NCBI RefSeq assembly: GCF_001431485.1
Contig: NZ_LDJM01000015.1
Coordinates: 1-60,543, forward strand
Direction: 5' to 3'
Length of the DNA stretch: 60,543 nt
Origin: Stenotrophomonas ginsengisoli
Lineage (GTDB): Bacteria; Pseudomonadota; Gammaproteobacteria; Xanthomonadales; Xanthomonadaceae
Each line of letters starts with the position of its first letter. Position 1 is the stretch's first letter. The notes under the pieces were generated by a model that worked only from the letters and a program-made list of their open reading frames with translations, was not told the DNA's origin and made no database searches. The position numbers were made by a program, and so were the translations under genes. Shown here piece after piece: positions 38,875 through 46,874 of the stretch.

Positions 38875-39975
38875 GTGACCCATTCCCACGCCGCTGCCTG
38901 CCAGAACTGCCACACCGCCCTGCAGGGTGAGTACTGCCACCAGTGTGGCCAGGCCGCGCACAATCCGCTGAAGTCCTTCGCCCACGCGGTGGAGGATGTG
39001 TTCGAGTCGTTCTGGCACCTGGACGGGCGCATCTTCCGCAGCCTGCGCGAGCTGTGGATTCCCGGCCGGGTGGCCGCCAATTACCTGGCCGGCCAGCGCG
39101 TGCGTTACCTGCCGCCGTTGCGCCTGTTCGTGATCCTGTCGCTGTTCGCCTTCCTGATGGCACGGCTGTCGGTCTCCACCGATGACAGCGTGGTCAGGGT
39201 GGTTCCGACCAACGACCCCTTCGCCAGCCTGACCAGCCCGGCCGAGGTGGTGCAGCAGCGCGATAGCCTGCTGGCCGGGTTGCCGGTGGCCGACAACGCC
39301 GACCTGACCACGCACACCGCGACACTGGCAGCGCGTCAAGCCATCAGCGAAGCGGCCACGGCACGCATCGACGTGCTGCAGGGCCGCCCGCCAACCGTCA
39401 GCGAACGGGCACTGGACCTGCGCCTGGGCAGCGACCAGCAGCGGCCATGGCATCCGGTGGACAACCCGGTGAAGCTGTCCGCCCTGCCGGGCTGGGCCAA
39501 TGCGGCGATCAACCAGCGTCTGGAACGCCTGCAGGCCAACCTGAAGCCGGACCAGGCCCACTGGAAGTACCTGCTGGGAAAATTCATCGCCGCCCTGCCG
39601 GCCGCGCTGATCGTGATGATGCCGCTGCTGGCTCTGGTCCTGCGGCTGCTCTACTGGCGCCGGCCGATGGGCTACCTGGAGCACCTGGTGGTGGCCCTGT
39701 ACAGCCATGCCTGGCTGCTCAGCGTGTTGTTCGTGGTCAGTGCGCTCAACGCGCTGGCCGCCCTCTCCGGCGTGGCCGTGCTCGGCACCGTGTCCTCGTT
39801 GCTGGCCACTGCGCTGTGGCTGAGCGTGCCGGTGTATCTGTGGTGCATGCAGCGCCGCGTGTATGGCGGCAACTGGCTGCTGCACAGCCTGCGCTTTGCC
39901 ACCACCGCCGCCACCTATGGCGTGCTGGTGGTGCTGGCCGCGTTGTATGCGATGGCTGCCAGCCTCACCTCCTGA
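38875..39975 (+). CDS. DUF3667 zinc-ribbon membrane protein
   Basis: 366 residues from GTG 38875; a TTG at 38824 in the same frame is an alternative and neither has a good ribosome site. The N-terminus has a zinc ribbon, CQNCHTALQGEYCHQCGQ (CxxC-x8-CxxC). Then comes FESFWHLDGRIFRSLRELWIPGRVAANYLAGQRVRYLPPLRLF (in pieces), the DUF3667 signature, a membrane helix, a periplasmic-type loop of about 140 residues and four C-terminal helices. The function of the family is unknown. Confidence 0.8.
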   Translation: MTHSHAAACQNCHTALQGEYCHQCGQAAHNPLKSFAHAVEDVFESFWHLDGRIFRSLRELWIPGRVAANYLAGQRVRYLPPLRLFVILSLFAFLMARLSVSTDDSVVRVVPTNDPFASLTSPAEVVQQRDSLLAGLPVADNADLTTHTATLAARQAISEAATARIDVLQGRPPTVSERALDLRLGSDQQRPWHPVDNPVKLSALPGWANAAINQRLERLQANLKPDQAHWKYLLGKFIAALPAALIVMMPLLALVLRLLYWRRPMGYLEHLVVALYSHAWLLSVLFVVSALNALAALSGVAVLGTVSSLLATALWLSVPVYLWCMQRRVYGGNWLLHSLRFATTAATYGVLVVLAALYAMAASLTS

Positions 39976-40087
39976 GCAGGCCCAACACACGGCAGCGGGC
40001 GCTTTCATGCCCGCTGCACGCCAGGCAGACACCTCGCAGGCAAGCGCTCGGCCACACTGGCCAGCCTTGCCTTCCGGTGACCTGCCC

Positions 40088-40651
40088 ATGATCCGCACCT
40101 GCCGCCTGCTGCTCGCCCTGTCTGCCTGCCTCGCCCTGCCGGCCATCGCAGCCGACACGCTGGCCGATCCCCTGCCCAACACCACCGTGGACCATGTGGA
40201 CCTGCAGCGCTATGCCGGCACCTGGTATGAACAGGCCAGCCTGCCGATGGTGTTCACCCGTGCCTGCACCGGTGACACCACCGCCCTCTATACGCCGCGC
40301 GAAGACGGCATGATTGACGTGCGCAACCGCTGCCGTACCGAGGACGGCAGTTTCAACCAGGTCGACGGCGAGGCCCGCACGGTCGGTGATTCCACCTCCA
40401 AACTGGAGGTGCGCTTTGCCCCGGGCTGGCTGTCCTGGTTGCCGATGGTCTGGGGTGACTACTGGGTCATCGACCTGGACAAGGACTACCAGTGGGCGGT
40501 GGTCGGCTCACCCAAGCAAGATTACCTGTGGATCCTCTCGCGTGACCCAGACCTGGACCAGGCCACCTATGACCGCCTGGTCGACAAGGCCCGACGCATG
40601 GGCTACCCGGTGGAGAAACTGCAGCGCACCGAGCAATCAGCGCAGCAGTGA
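40088..40651 (+). CDS. Bacterial lipocalin (Blc-type)
   Basis: 187 residues from ATG 40088. A signal peptide is visible; LSAC could be a lipobox at Cys14, or cleavage may occur at AIA-AD, so anchoring is unclear. The lipocalin first signature is DLQRYAGTWYEQASLPMVF (GxW), and further conserved parts are NRCRTEDGSFNQVDGEA, WGDYWVIDLDKDYQWAVVG and LWILSRDP. Blc proteins bind lysophospholipids or fatty acids at the outer membrane. The esterase lipoprotein gene follows 54 bp later, which suggests cotranscription. Confidence 0.92.
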   Translation: MIRTCRLLLALSACLALPAIAADTLADPLPNTTVDHVDLQRYAGTWYEQASLPMVFTRACTGDTTALYTPREDGMIDVRNRCRTEDGSFNQVDGEARTVGDSTSKLEVRFAPGWLSWLPMVWGDYWVIDLDKDYQWAVVGSPKQDYLWILSRDPDLDQATYDRLVDKARRMGYPVEKLQRTEQSAQQ

Positions 40652-40705
40652 GCCTGGCATGGCCGGCGGCTTCCGCGCTGCCGGCCAGCCACGCATACTC
40701 GGCAC

Positions 40706-41701
40706 ATGACCCTTGCCTCCCTGACCGCCTCATGGCACCGCACCGGTTTGCTGGCCGGCCTGATCATCGCCCTGGCTGGCTGCAGCTCCAGCGGCCGCGC
40801 CCCGGCAACGCCAGCCCCGCCGGCCGTTGTCCTGGAAGGCACCCACAGCCACCACATCACCGACCCGGACAGTGGCCGGGAGTATCCGCTCTGGGTAAGC
40901 CTGCCGCCGTCCTATGCCAGCGCGCCGCAGCGCCACTATCCGGTGCTCTACACCACCGATGCGCCGTGGTCGTTCCCGCTGCTGGTGGGCATCCGCAACC
41001 TGATGGGCCGCGGCAACAACCGCTTTGAAGAATTCATCCTGGTCGGCATGCCGCCGCAGACCGGCCTGAGCCTGCGCGACAGCCGCTCACGCGACTACAC
41101 CCCGACCGATCCACGCCAGCGTGCCGGCTTTGACCCCAGTGACTACGAAGCGCCCGAGTACGGCCAGGCCCGGGCCTGGCGTGACCTGATCGCCGGGCAG
41201 GTCATCCCGCTGGTGGAAGCCACCTACCGAACCGATCCGGCCCGGCGCGTGTATGCCGGCCACTCCTACGGCGGGCTGTTCGGCAGCTATGTGCTGCTGA
41301 CCCAGCCGCAGCTGTTCAGCACCTACATCCTGGGCAGCCCCTCACTGTGGTTCGACCAGGGCGAGATCTTCCGCATCGAACAGGCGTCAGCTGCCCAGCG
41401 CGCGCAGGCCGGTGACAACGCACTGCCGGCACGGGTACGCATGTACATCGGCGGCTGGGAGCGCCCGGGCGAGGAAGAGCGCAGTTATGGCCCCGATGGC
41501 AAGGACATGGTCGGCGACGTCAAACGCTTTGCCGACGTGCTGCAGGGCCATGGCTACACCGGGCTGCAGGTGGATTACCGGGTACTGCAGGGCACCGACC
41601 ATGGCAGCGTGTACCCGGCCTTCATCACCGATGCCCTGGTCTGGGCCCTGCCCGGCACGGCCGGCAAGTACCAGGACGATGGCGACGCTCAGTCGCCCTG
41701 A
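40706..41701 (+). CDS. Alpha/beta-hydrolase esterase lipoprotein
   Basis: 331 residues. LAGLIIALAGC is a lipobox with Cys26. The nucleophile elbow GHSYGG is near residue 188 (RVYAGHSYGGLFGSY), and the final His is in GTDHGSVYPAF. The layout follows the IroE/putative esterase (PF00756-like) group, which hydrolyses siderophore or acyl esters. The 3' end overlaps the convergent gene by 13 bp. It probably shares a transcript with the lipocalin, a pairing consistent with lipid or ester handling at the envelope. Confidence 0.85.
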   Translation: MTLASLTASWHRTGLLAGLIIALAGCSSSGRAPATPAPPAVVLEGTHSHHITDPDSGREYPLWVSLPPSYASAPQRHYPVLYTTDAPWSFPLLVGIRNLMGRGNNRFEEFILVGMPPQTGLSLRDSRSRDYTPTDPRQRAGFDPSDYEAPEYGQARAWRDLIAGQVIPLVEATYRTDPARRVYAGHSYGGLFGSYVLLTQPQLFSTYILGSPSLWFDQGEIFRIEQASAAQRAQAGDNALPARVRMYIGGWERPGEEERSYGPDGKDMVGDVKRFADVLQGHGYTGLQVDYRVLQGTDHGSVYPAFITDALVWALPGTAGKYQDDGDAQSP

Positions 41702-42117
41702 GGCGGTTCTGGGCTGGCCCAGCGCGCGGCACGCGCGATCTGCTCGTCATCCAGCGGCACGTCGCGGGCATTGGCGTGCTGGATCTGGGCCGGGCCACCG
41801 GTGACCCGGTTGAGCCAGCTGCCGCCCTTGGCCAGCGCCTGGGTGATGCCGTACATCAGGTAGCCGCCCTGTTGCAGGGCAATCTCTTCCGGGCTCGGGC
41901 CACGGCCGAAACGGCCATCGAAATGATTCGGGCGGCGCGCGAACGGATCCGGGGCCCAGTCCACCGGCGGGCGCAGGGCCTCGATGGTCTCCAGGGTACG
42001 CACCGGCGCGTGCCCGGCCTTGGCTTGTGCGGCGTCCTCCCCGGCGGGCGGTTCGGCAAGCGACTGCGCCTGGGCCAACAGCGGCAGGCACAACAAGAGC
42101 CAGAGCAGGTGTTTCAT
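41689..42117 (-). CDS. Small exported protein, unknown function
   Basis: 142 residues from ATG 42117 with signal peptide MKHLLWLLLCLPLLAQAQ. The mature part is acidic and proline-rich (PPVDWAPDPFARRPNHFDGRFGRGPSPEE), with GGYLMYGITQALAKGG in a helical section. No family is recognised. It converges on the esterase gene with a 13-bp overlap of coding ends. Confidence 0.7.
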   Translation of the reverse strand: MKHLLWLLLCLPLLAQAQSLAEPPAGEDAAQAKAGHAPVRTLETIEALRPPVDWAPDPFARRPNHFDGRFGRGPSPEEIALQQGGYLMYGITQALAKGGSWLNRVTGGPAQIQHANARDVPLDDEQIARAARWASPEPPQGD

Positions 42118-42292
42118 CGGTGCCGCCAACGCAGTGGGATGAGCGAGTTTGCCGGATCTGGCATCCACGGACTGAACACCGGCCAACCCGGCCACTGCCG
42201 CCTCGCGCCGATGCCCACTTCCGGCAGGCGTCGCAGGGGCTGAGACCGGCCTATGGTTAGCTGTGCCCCTTTGCTCGGCCTTGTTGCTTTCC

Positions 42293-44782
42293 ATGGTCTT
42301 CCCGATTGCCCCCCGCACCGTCGCTGCCGAACAGGCCCTGGCCACCACCGATGGCCGCCCCAGCCGTGACGGTGCCCTGCTCGGCCAACGCCTGAGCCGG
42401 CGCTATGCCGACCGCGTCACCGGCAGCTTCACCGTGCCCGGGCGCGAAGGCCGCTATGCCCCGATTCCCGATGACGTGCCCGATGCCCTGCAGGCGGCCC
42501 TGCGCGCGCGCGGCATCGGCCAGCTCTACAGCCACCAAGCCCAGGCCTGGGAAGCGACCCAGCGCGGCGAGAGCGTGGCCATCGTCACCCCCACCGCCTC
42601 GGGCAAGTCGCTGTGCTACACCCTGCCGGTGGTGGCCGCGGCGATGGCCGGCAATGCCAAGGCCCTGTACCTGTTCCCGACCAAGGCCCTGGCCCAGGAC
42701 CAGGTGGCCGAGCTGCTGGATCTGAACCGTGCCGGCGACCTGGGGGTCAAGGCCTTCACCTTCGATGGCGACACCCCGGGCGATGCGCGCCAGGCCATCC
42801 GCCTGCACGGCGACATCGTGGTCAGCAATCCGGACATGCTGCACCAGGCGATCCTGCCGCATCACACCAAGTGGGCCCAGTTCTTCGAGAACCTGCGCTA
42901 TGTGGTGATCGACGAGATCCACACCTACCGCGGCGTGTTCGGCAGCCATGTCACCAACGTGCTGCGCCGGCTCAAGCGCATCTGTGCCTTCTACGGGGTG
43001 GCGCCGCAGTTCATCCTCTGCTCGGCCACCATCGGCAACCCGCACGCGCATGCCCAGGCGCTGATCGAGCAGGAGGTCACCGCGATCACTGAATCCGGTG
43101 CGCCCAGCGGCGACAAGCATGTGCTGCTGTGGAACCCGCCGGTGGTCAATGCCGACCTCGGCCTGCGTGCCTCGGCCCGTTCGCAGGCCAACCGCATTGC
43201 CCGCATCGCGATCAAGAGCGGCCTGAAGACCCTGGTGTTCGCACAGAGCCGGCTGATGGTGGAGGTGCTGACCAAGTACCTGAAGGACATCTTCGACCAT
43301 GACCCGCGCAAGCCTCCGCGCATCCGCGGCTACCGTGGCGGCTACCTGCCCAGCGAACGGCGCGAGGTCGAGCGGGCGATGCGCGCCGGCGACATCGACG
43401 GCATCGTCTCCACCTCCGCGCTGGAGCTGGGCGTGGACATCGGCGCGCTGGACGTGGTGATCCTCAATGGCTATCCCGGCAGCGTGGCCGCCACCTGGCA
43501 GCGCTTCGGCCGCGCCGGACGCCGCCAGCAGCCCAGCCTCGGCGTGATGGTGGCCAGCAGCCAGCCGCTGGACCAGTACGTGGTGCGCCATCCGGACTTC
43601 TTTGCCAGCGCCAGCCCCGAGCATGCCCGCATCGCCCCGGACCAGCCGCTGATCCTGTTCGACCACATCCGCTGCGCCAGCTTCGAGCTGCCCTTCATCG
43701 AAGGCGAAGCCTTCGGCACCATCGACCCGCTGGTGTTCCTGGAAGCCCTGGTCGAAGCCGGCGTGCTGCTTCTGGAAGCCGGGCGCTGGGAGTGGATTGC
43801 CGACAGCTACCCGGCCAACAGCGTCAGCCTGCGCGCGGTGGCCGATGGCAACTTCGTGGTGGTGGACCGCAGCGACGGCCAGCAGCGCATCATTGCCGAG
43901 GTGGATTACTCGGCCGCCGCACTGACCCTGTACGAAGGCGCCATCCACATGGTGCAGTCCACCCCCTACCAGGTGGAGCAGCTGGACTGGGAAGGCCGCA
44001 AGGCCTATGTCACCCGTACCTTCGTGGACTACTACACCGATTCGATCGACTACACCAAGCTCAAGGTGCTGGACCGCTTCGACGGTGGCGCGGCCGGTGC
44101 CGGTGACAGCCACCATGGCGAGGTGCACGTGGTGCGCCGCGTGGCCGGCTACAAGAAGATCCGCTACTACACCCACGAGAACATCGGCTACGGGCCAGTC
44201 AACCTGCCCGACCAGGAACTGCACACCACGGCGGTGTGGTGGCAGCTGCCGCAGGCCACCCTGCTGCGCGCCTTTGCCAGCCGCCAGGACGCGCTGGATG
44301 GTTTCCTTGGTGCGGCCCACGCCCTGCACATCGTCGCCACCGTCGCGGTGATGGCCGATGCCCGCGACCTGCAGAAATCGGTGGGCAGTGGTGATGGCAG
44401 CTGGTTTGCGTTGGCCGATGCCAGTGGCCATGGCCAGCTGCGCAGCGAGGGCGGCAGCGAGGGCAACGTCGAGCTGTTGCAGAGCTTCGTGCCCACCGTC
44501 TACCTGTACGACAACTTCCCCGGCGGCGTCGGCCTGTCCGAACCGCTGTGGCTGCGTCAGGCCGAACTGGTGCAACGCGCACTGGAACTGGTGGATGGCT
44601 GTGATTGCCGCTGCGGCTGCCCCGCCTGTGTCGGCCCGGTGCTGGCTGCCCAGGAAGAGGGCAACAACCAGACCCCACGCGTACTGGCGCACACCGTGCT
44701 GCAGCTGCTGCACGCCGCCCATTGCGGCCAGGTGGCAAGCGTGGCCCCGCCTGCGATCGAGGCGATCGACCTGCTGCCATGA
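42293..44782 (+). CDS. mrfA: MrfA (YprA)-type DEAD/DEAH helicase
   Basis: About 829 residues from ATG 42293; a GTG at 42263 would add 10, and neither start has a clear ribosome site. Helicase motifs are complete: Walker A TPTASGKS, FPTKALAQD (Ia), DEIH (II), LCSATIGN (III), STSALELGVDIGALD (V) and WQRFGRAGRR (VI). The C-terminal DUF1998-type domain ends in a cysteine cluster CDCRCGCPACVGP. This is the layout of MrfA, the B. subtilis helicase that acts with MrfB in repair of mitomycin-type DNA damage. Its TGA overlaps the mrfB ATG (ATGA). Confidence 0.9.
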   Translation: MVFPIAPRTVAAEQALATTDGRPSRDGALLGQRLSRRYADRVTGSFTVPGREGRYAPIPDDVPDALQAALRARGIGQLYSHQAQAWEATQRGESVAIVTPTASGKSLCYTLPVVAAAMAGNAKALYLFPTKALAQDQVAELLDLNRAGDLGVKAFTFDGDTPGDARQAIRLHGDIVVSNPDMLHQAILPHHTKWAQFFENLRYVVIDEIHTYRGVFGSHVTNVLRRLKRICAFYGVAPQFILCSATIGNPHAHAQALIEQEVTAITESGAPSGDKHVLLWNPPVVNADLGLRASARSQANRIARIAIKSGLKTLVFAQSRLMVEVLTKYLKDIFDHDPRKPPRIRGYRGGYLPSERREVERAMRAGDIDGIVSTSALELGVDIGALDVVILNGYPGSVAATWQRFGRAGRRQQPSLGVMVASSQPLDQYVVRHPDFFASASPEHARIAPDQPLILFDHIRCASFELPFIEGEAFGTIDPLVFLEALVEAGVLLLEAGRWEWIADSYPANSVSLRAVADGNFVVVDRSDGQQRIIAEVDYSAAALTLYEGAIHMVQSTPYQVEQLDWEGRKAYVTRTFVDYYTDSIDYTKLKVLDRFDGGAAGAGDSHHGEVHVVRRVAGYKKIRYYTHENIGYGPVNLPDQELHTTAVWWQLPQATLLRAFASRQDALDGFLGAAHALHIVATVAVMADARDLQKSVGSGDGSWFALADASGHGQLRSEGGSEGNVELLQSFVPTVYLYDNFPGGVGLSEPLWLRQAELVQRALELVDGCDCRCGCPACVGPVLAAQEEGNNQTPRVLAHTVLQLLHAAHCGQVASVAPPAIEAIDLLP

Positions 44783-46638
44783 GCCTGACCCTGGACAAGC
44801 TGCGTGCGCTGCGCCGCCAGGCCGGGGCGGCCGATGCCGCCGCAGTGGCGACGCCGACCGGCCTGCCCTTGTCCGCTTCCGCCGCTCCGGTATTTGCCCA
44901 CGCCGCAGAATTAGAACCGGCTTCGGCTTCGGCTTCGGCTTCGGCTTCGGCTTCGGCTTCGGCTTCGGCTTCGGCTTCGGCTTCGGCTTCGGCTTCGGCT
45001 TCGGCTTCGGCTTCGGCTTCGGCTTCGGCAACGATGCCACCGCCAATGGGGCAATTCCCCCTGGAAACCGCTGCCGAAGCATCCGTCACCCTCGCACGCA
45101 CAACCCACAGCGCAGCCAGACGCTTCATGCTCCGGTCTGCCCCATCGGCTGCTGTGGGAATCGCCCCGACGCCGGCTGCTGTTGTGGGAGCAGACCCGGC
45201 CGCGACATCCCCAACCACCGGCCACGCTTCCGCACTGGACTGGATCAACACGGCCATCCGCCACGCCGACCCCGCCGCCCTGGCAGCACGCGCCCATGGC
45301 AAGCCCACCGCCCTGCGGCCATCAGCACGCAATCGCCACACCCTCGCGACTGTGCCCAACACCCCAACTGCGGCCACAGCGGTGGGAACAGCCCCGACGC
45401 CTGCGGCTGTGGGAGCGGCCCCGGCCGCGACATCCCGGCCCATTGACCAAACTTCCGCACTGGACTGGATCAACACCAGCATCCGCCACGCCGACCCTGC
45501 CGCCCTGGCAGCACGCGCCCATGGCAAGCCCACCGCCTTGAGGCCATCAGCATGCAATCGCCACACCCTCGCGACGGCCCCCGACACCCCAACTGCGGCC
45601 ACAGCAGTGGGAACAGCCCCGACGCCGGCTGCTGTTGTGGGAGCGGCCCCGGCCGCGACATCCCAAGCCACCAGCCAAACGTCCGCACTGGACTGGATCA
45701 ACACGGCCATCCGCCACGCCACGCCCGCCAGCCCAACCCGCACACACACCGACCAGGCACTGCCGGCTTCCATCCCGGGCATGGCATTGGCCAGGGCAGC
45801 GGCAATCGCCACACCCTCCCCCAGCGCAACCACGGTGATCACCCCGCGCAATGTGGGCGACCTGCAGCGCCTGCTGGCCACACGCCAGCGTGTCCAGGCC
45901 ACTGCGCCTCCCGGCATCCACAACGCATCCGACCGCCGCGACCTGCCCGGTGACGAGATCGCTCCCGGCCTGTGGCTGCAGCAGGCACACGTGCCCATGG
46001 CCATCCCCGCGGCACCGCTGCCACTGGACTTCGCACGCCGCCCGGAGGCGACGGTGGAAGCCGCCCGGCTGCTGTTCTTTGACACCGAAACCACTGGCCT
46101 GGCCGGTGGTACCGGCACCCGCGCCTTCATGATCGGCGCGGCCGACTGGCACCACGATCCCGTGCATGGCCCGGGCCTGCGCGTGCGCCAGTTGCTGATG
46201 GCCACCCTCGGCGCGGAAAGCGCGATGCTGCAGACCTTCGCCGGCTGGCTGGCTGCCGATACCGTGCTGTCCAGCTTCAATGGCCGCAGCTACGACGCGC
46301 CGCTGCTCAAGACCCGCTACCGGCTTGCCCGTCTGCCCGAGCCGCTGTCGGCCTGCGACCACATCGACCTGCTGCACCCGTCACGGCGGCGCTGGAAGGG
46401 GCTATGGGAGAACTGCCGCCTGGGCACCATCGAGCGCAACGTGCTGGGCATCGTGCGCGAGGACGACCTGCCCGGCAGCCAGGCTCCCGGCGCCTGGCTG
46501 GATTACCTGCGCGGTGGCAGCAGCGACCTGCTCCATCGCGTTGCCGCCCACAACCATCAGGACGTGGTCACCCTGGCCTTGCTGCTGCGGCAGCTGGCAT
46601 CGGTACCGGCCAGCCTGCCGAACGATGGCAAACCATGA
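44779..46638 (+). CDS. mrfB: MrfB (YprB)-type exonuclease with expanded repeat region
   Basis: 619 residues from ATG 44779, overlapping mrfA by four bases, so the two are translationally coupled. The C-terminal 190 residues are a DEDD exonuclease of the YprB/RNase H-like family: RLLFFDTETTGLAGG (D, E), SSFNGRSYDAPLL (D) and HNHQDVVTL (D). The N-terminal half is unusual: residues 48-83 are 18 Ala-Ser dipeptides, and residues about 126-315 are nearly three copies of a 75-76-residue unit containing TSALDWINT-IRHA. B. subtilis MrfB is about 413 residues, so this one is some 200 longer. Repeats preserve frame. Confidence 0.88.
   Translation: MSLTLDKLRALRRQAGAADAAAVATPTGLPLSASAAPVFAHAAELEPASASASASASASASASASASASASASASASASASASATMPPPMGQFPLETAAEASVTLARTTHSAARRFMLRSAPSAAVGIAPTPAAVVGADPAATSPTTGHASALDWINTAIRHADPAALAARAHGKPTALRPSARNRHTLATVPNTPTAATAVGTAPTPAAVGAAPAATSRPIDQTSALDWINTSIRHADPAALAARAHGKPTALRPSACNRHTLATAPDTPTAATAVGTAPTPAAVVGAAPAATSQATSQTSALDWINTAIRHATPASPTRTHTDQALPASIPGMALARAAAIATPSPSATTVITPRNVGDLQRLLATRQRVQATAPPGIHNASDRRDLPGDEIAPGLWLQQAHVPMAIPAAPLPLDFARRPEATVEAARLLFFDTETTGLAGGTGTRAFMIGAADWHHDPVHGPGLRVRQLLMATLGAESAMLQTFAGWLAADTVLSSFNGRSYDAPLLKTRYRLARLPEPLSACDHIDLLHPSRRRWKGLWENCRLGTIERNVLGIVREDDLPGSQAPGAWLDYLRGGSSDLLHRVAAHNHQDVVTLALLLRQLASVPASLPNDGKP
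44920..45027 (+). repeat. (GCTTCG)18 in-frame microsatellite in mrfB
   Basis: Exactly 18 perfect tandem copies of the hexamer GCTTCG, encoding (Ala-Ser)18. Perfect identity of all units implies recent slippage-based expansion. Length changes would alter the linker but not the reading frame. Confidence 0.97.
45184..45206. repeat. REP-like palindrome in mrfB, copy 1
   Basis: GTGGGAGCAGACCCGGCCGC followed by GAC. It resembles the GTGGGAGCGGC...GCCGCGA palindromes of pseudomonad and xanthomonad REP elements, but lies inside a coding frame. Further copies are at 45409-45432 and 45637-45658. Confidence 0.6.
45409..45432. repeat. REP-like palindrome in mrfB, copy 2
   Basis: GTGGGAGCGGCCCCGGCCGC followed by GACA; GCGGCC and GGCCGC pair across a CC loop. 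Confidence 0.65.
45637..45658. repeat. REP-like palindrome in mrfB, copy 3
   Basis: The same core as copy 2 (GTGGGAGCGGCCCCGGCCGC), one repeat unit downstream. Confidence 0.65.
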
Positions 46639-46874
46639 TGAGCACGCACCGCACTGAGCACAGCCAGATGATTACTGCGTAGTGCATGACTTTCTTTGAG
46701 CTCATCGCAACATGGATCGCCGAACCCGCAACGGGATGGCAACAGTCAGTACACAGGCACGGCCGTGTATGGCCTGACTTCAGAACCGGATATTTCTGAC
46801 CAGCAGAATCTGAAACCACACGGCATTGCATGACGGCCACAGGGGCGGGCATACCCAACACAGCTCGCGCACCA

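Larger units (their letters stand above)
45154..45722 (+). repeat. 225-228-bp coding minisatellite in mrfB
   Basis: Units begin GTGGGAA at 45154, 45382 and 45607 (periods 228 and 225 bp); the third unit breaks off near 45722. Each encodes a short Ala/Pro/Thr linker, then TSALDWINT(A/S)IRHA, then, in complete units, PAALAARAHGKPTALRPSA. Copies share nearly all positions over long stretches, so the duplication is recent. Confidence 0.92.

Noticed and set aside
42257..45082. Minus-strand frame with a long Pro-Lys repeat opposite mrfA and mrfB
   Set aside because: The Pro-Lys run is the reverse reading of (GCTTCG)18. The rest is antisense to mrfA with no recognisable domain.
44779..46638. Phase variation of mrfB by the hexamer repeat
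   Set aside because: A six-base unit cannot change the reading frame. Only length variation is possible.
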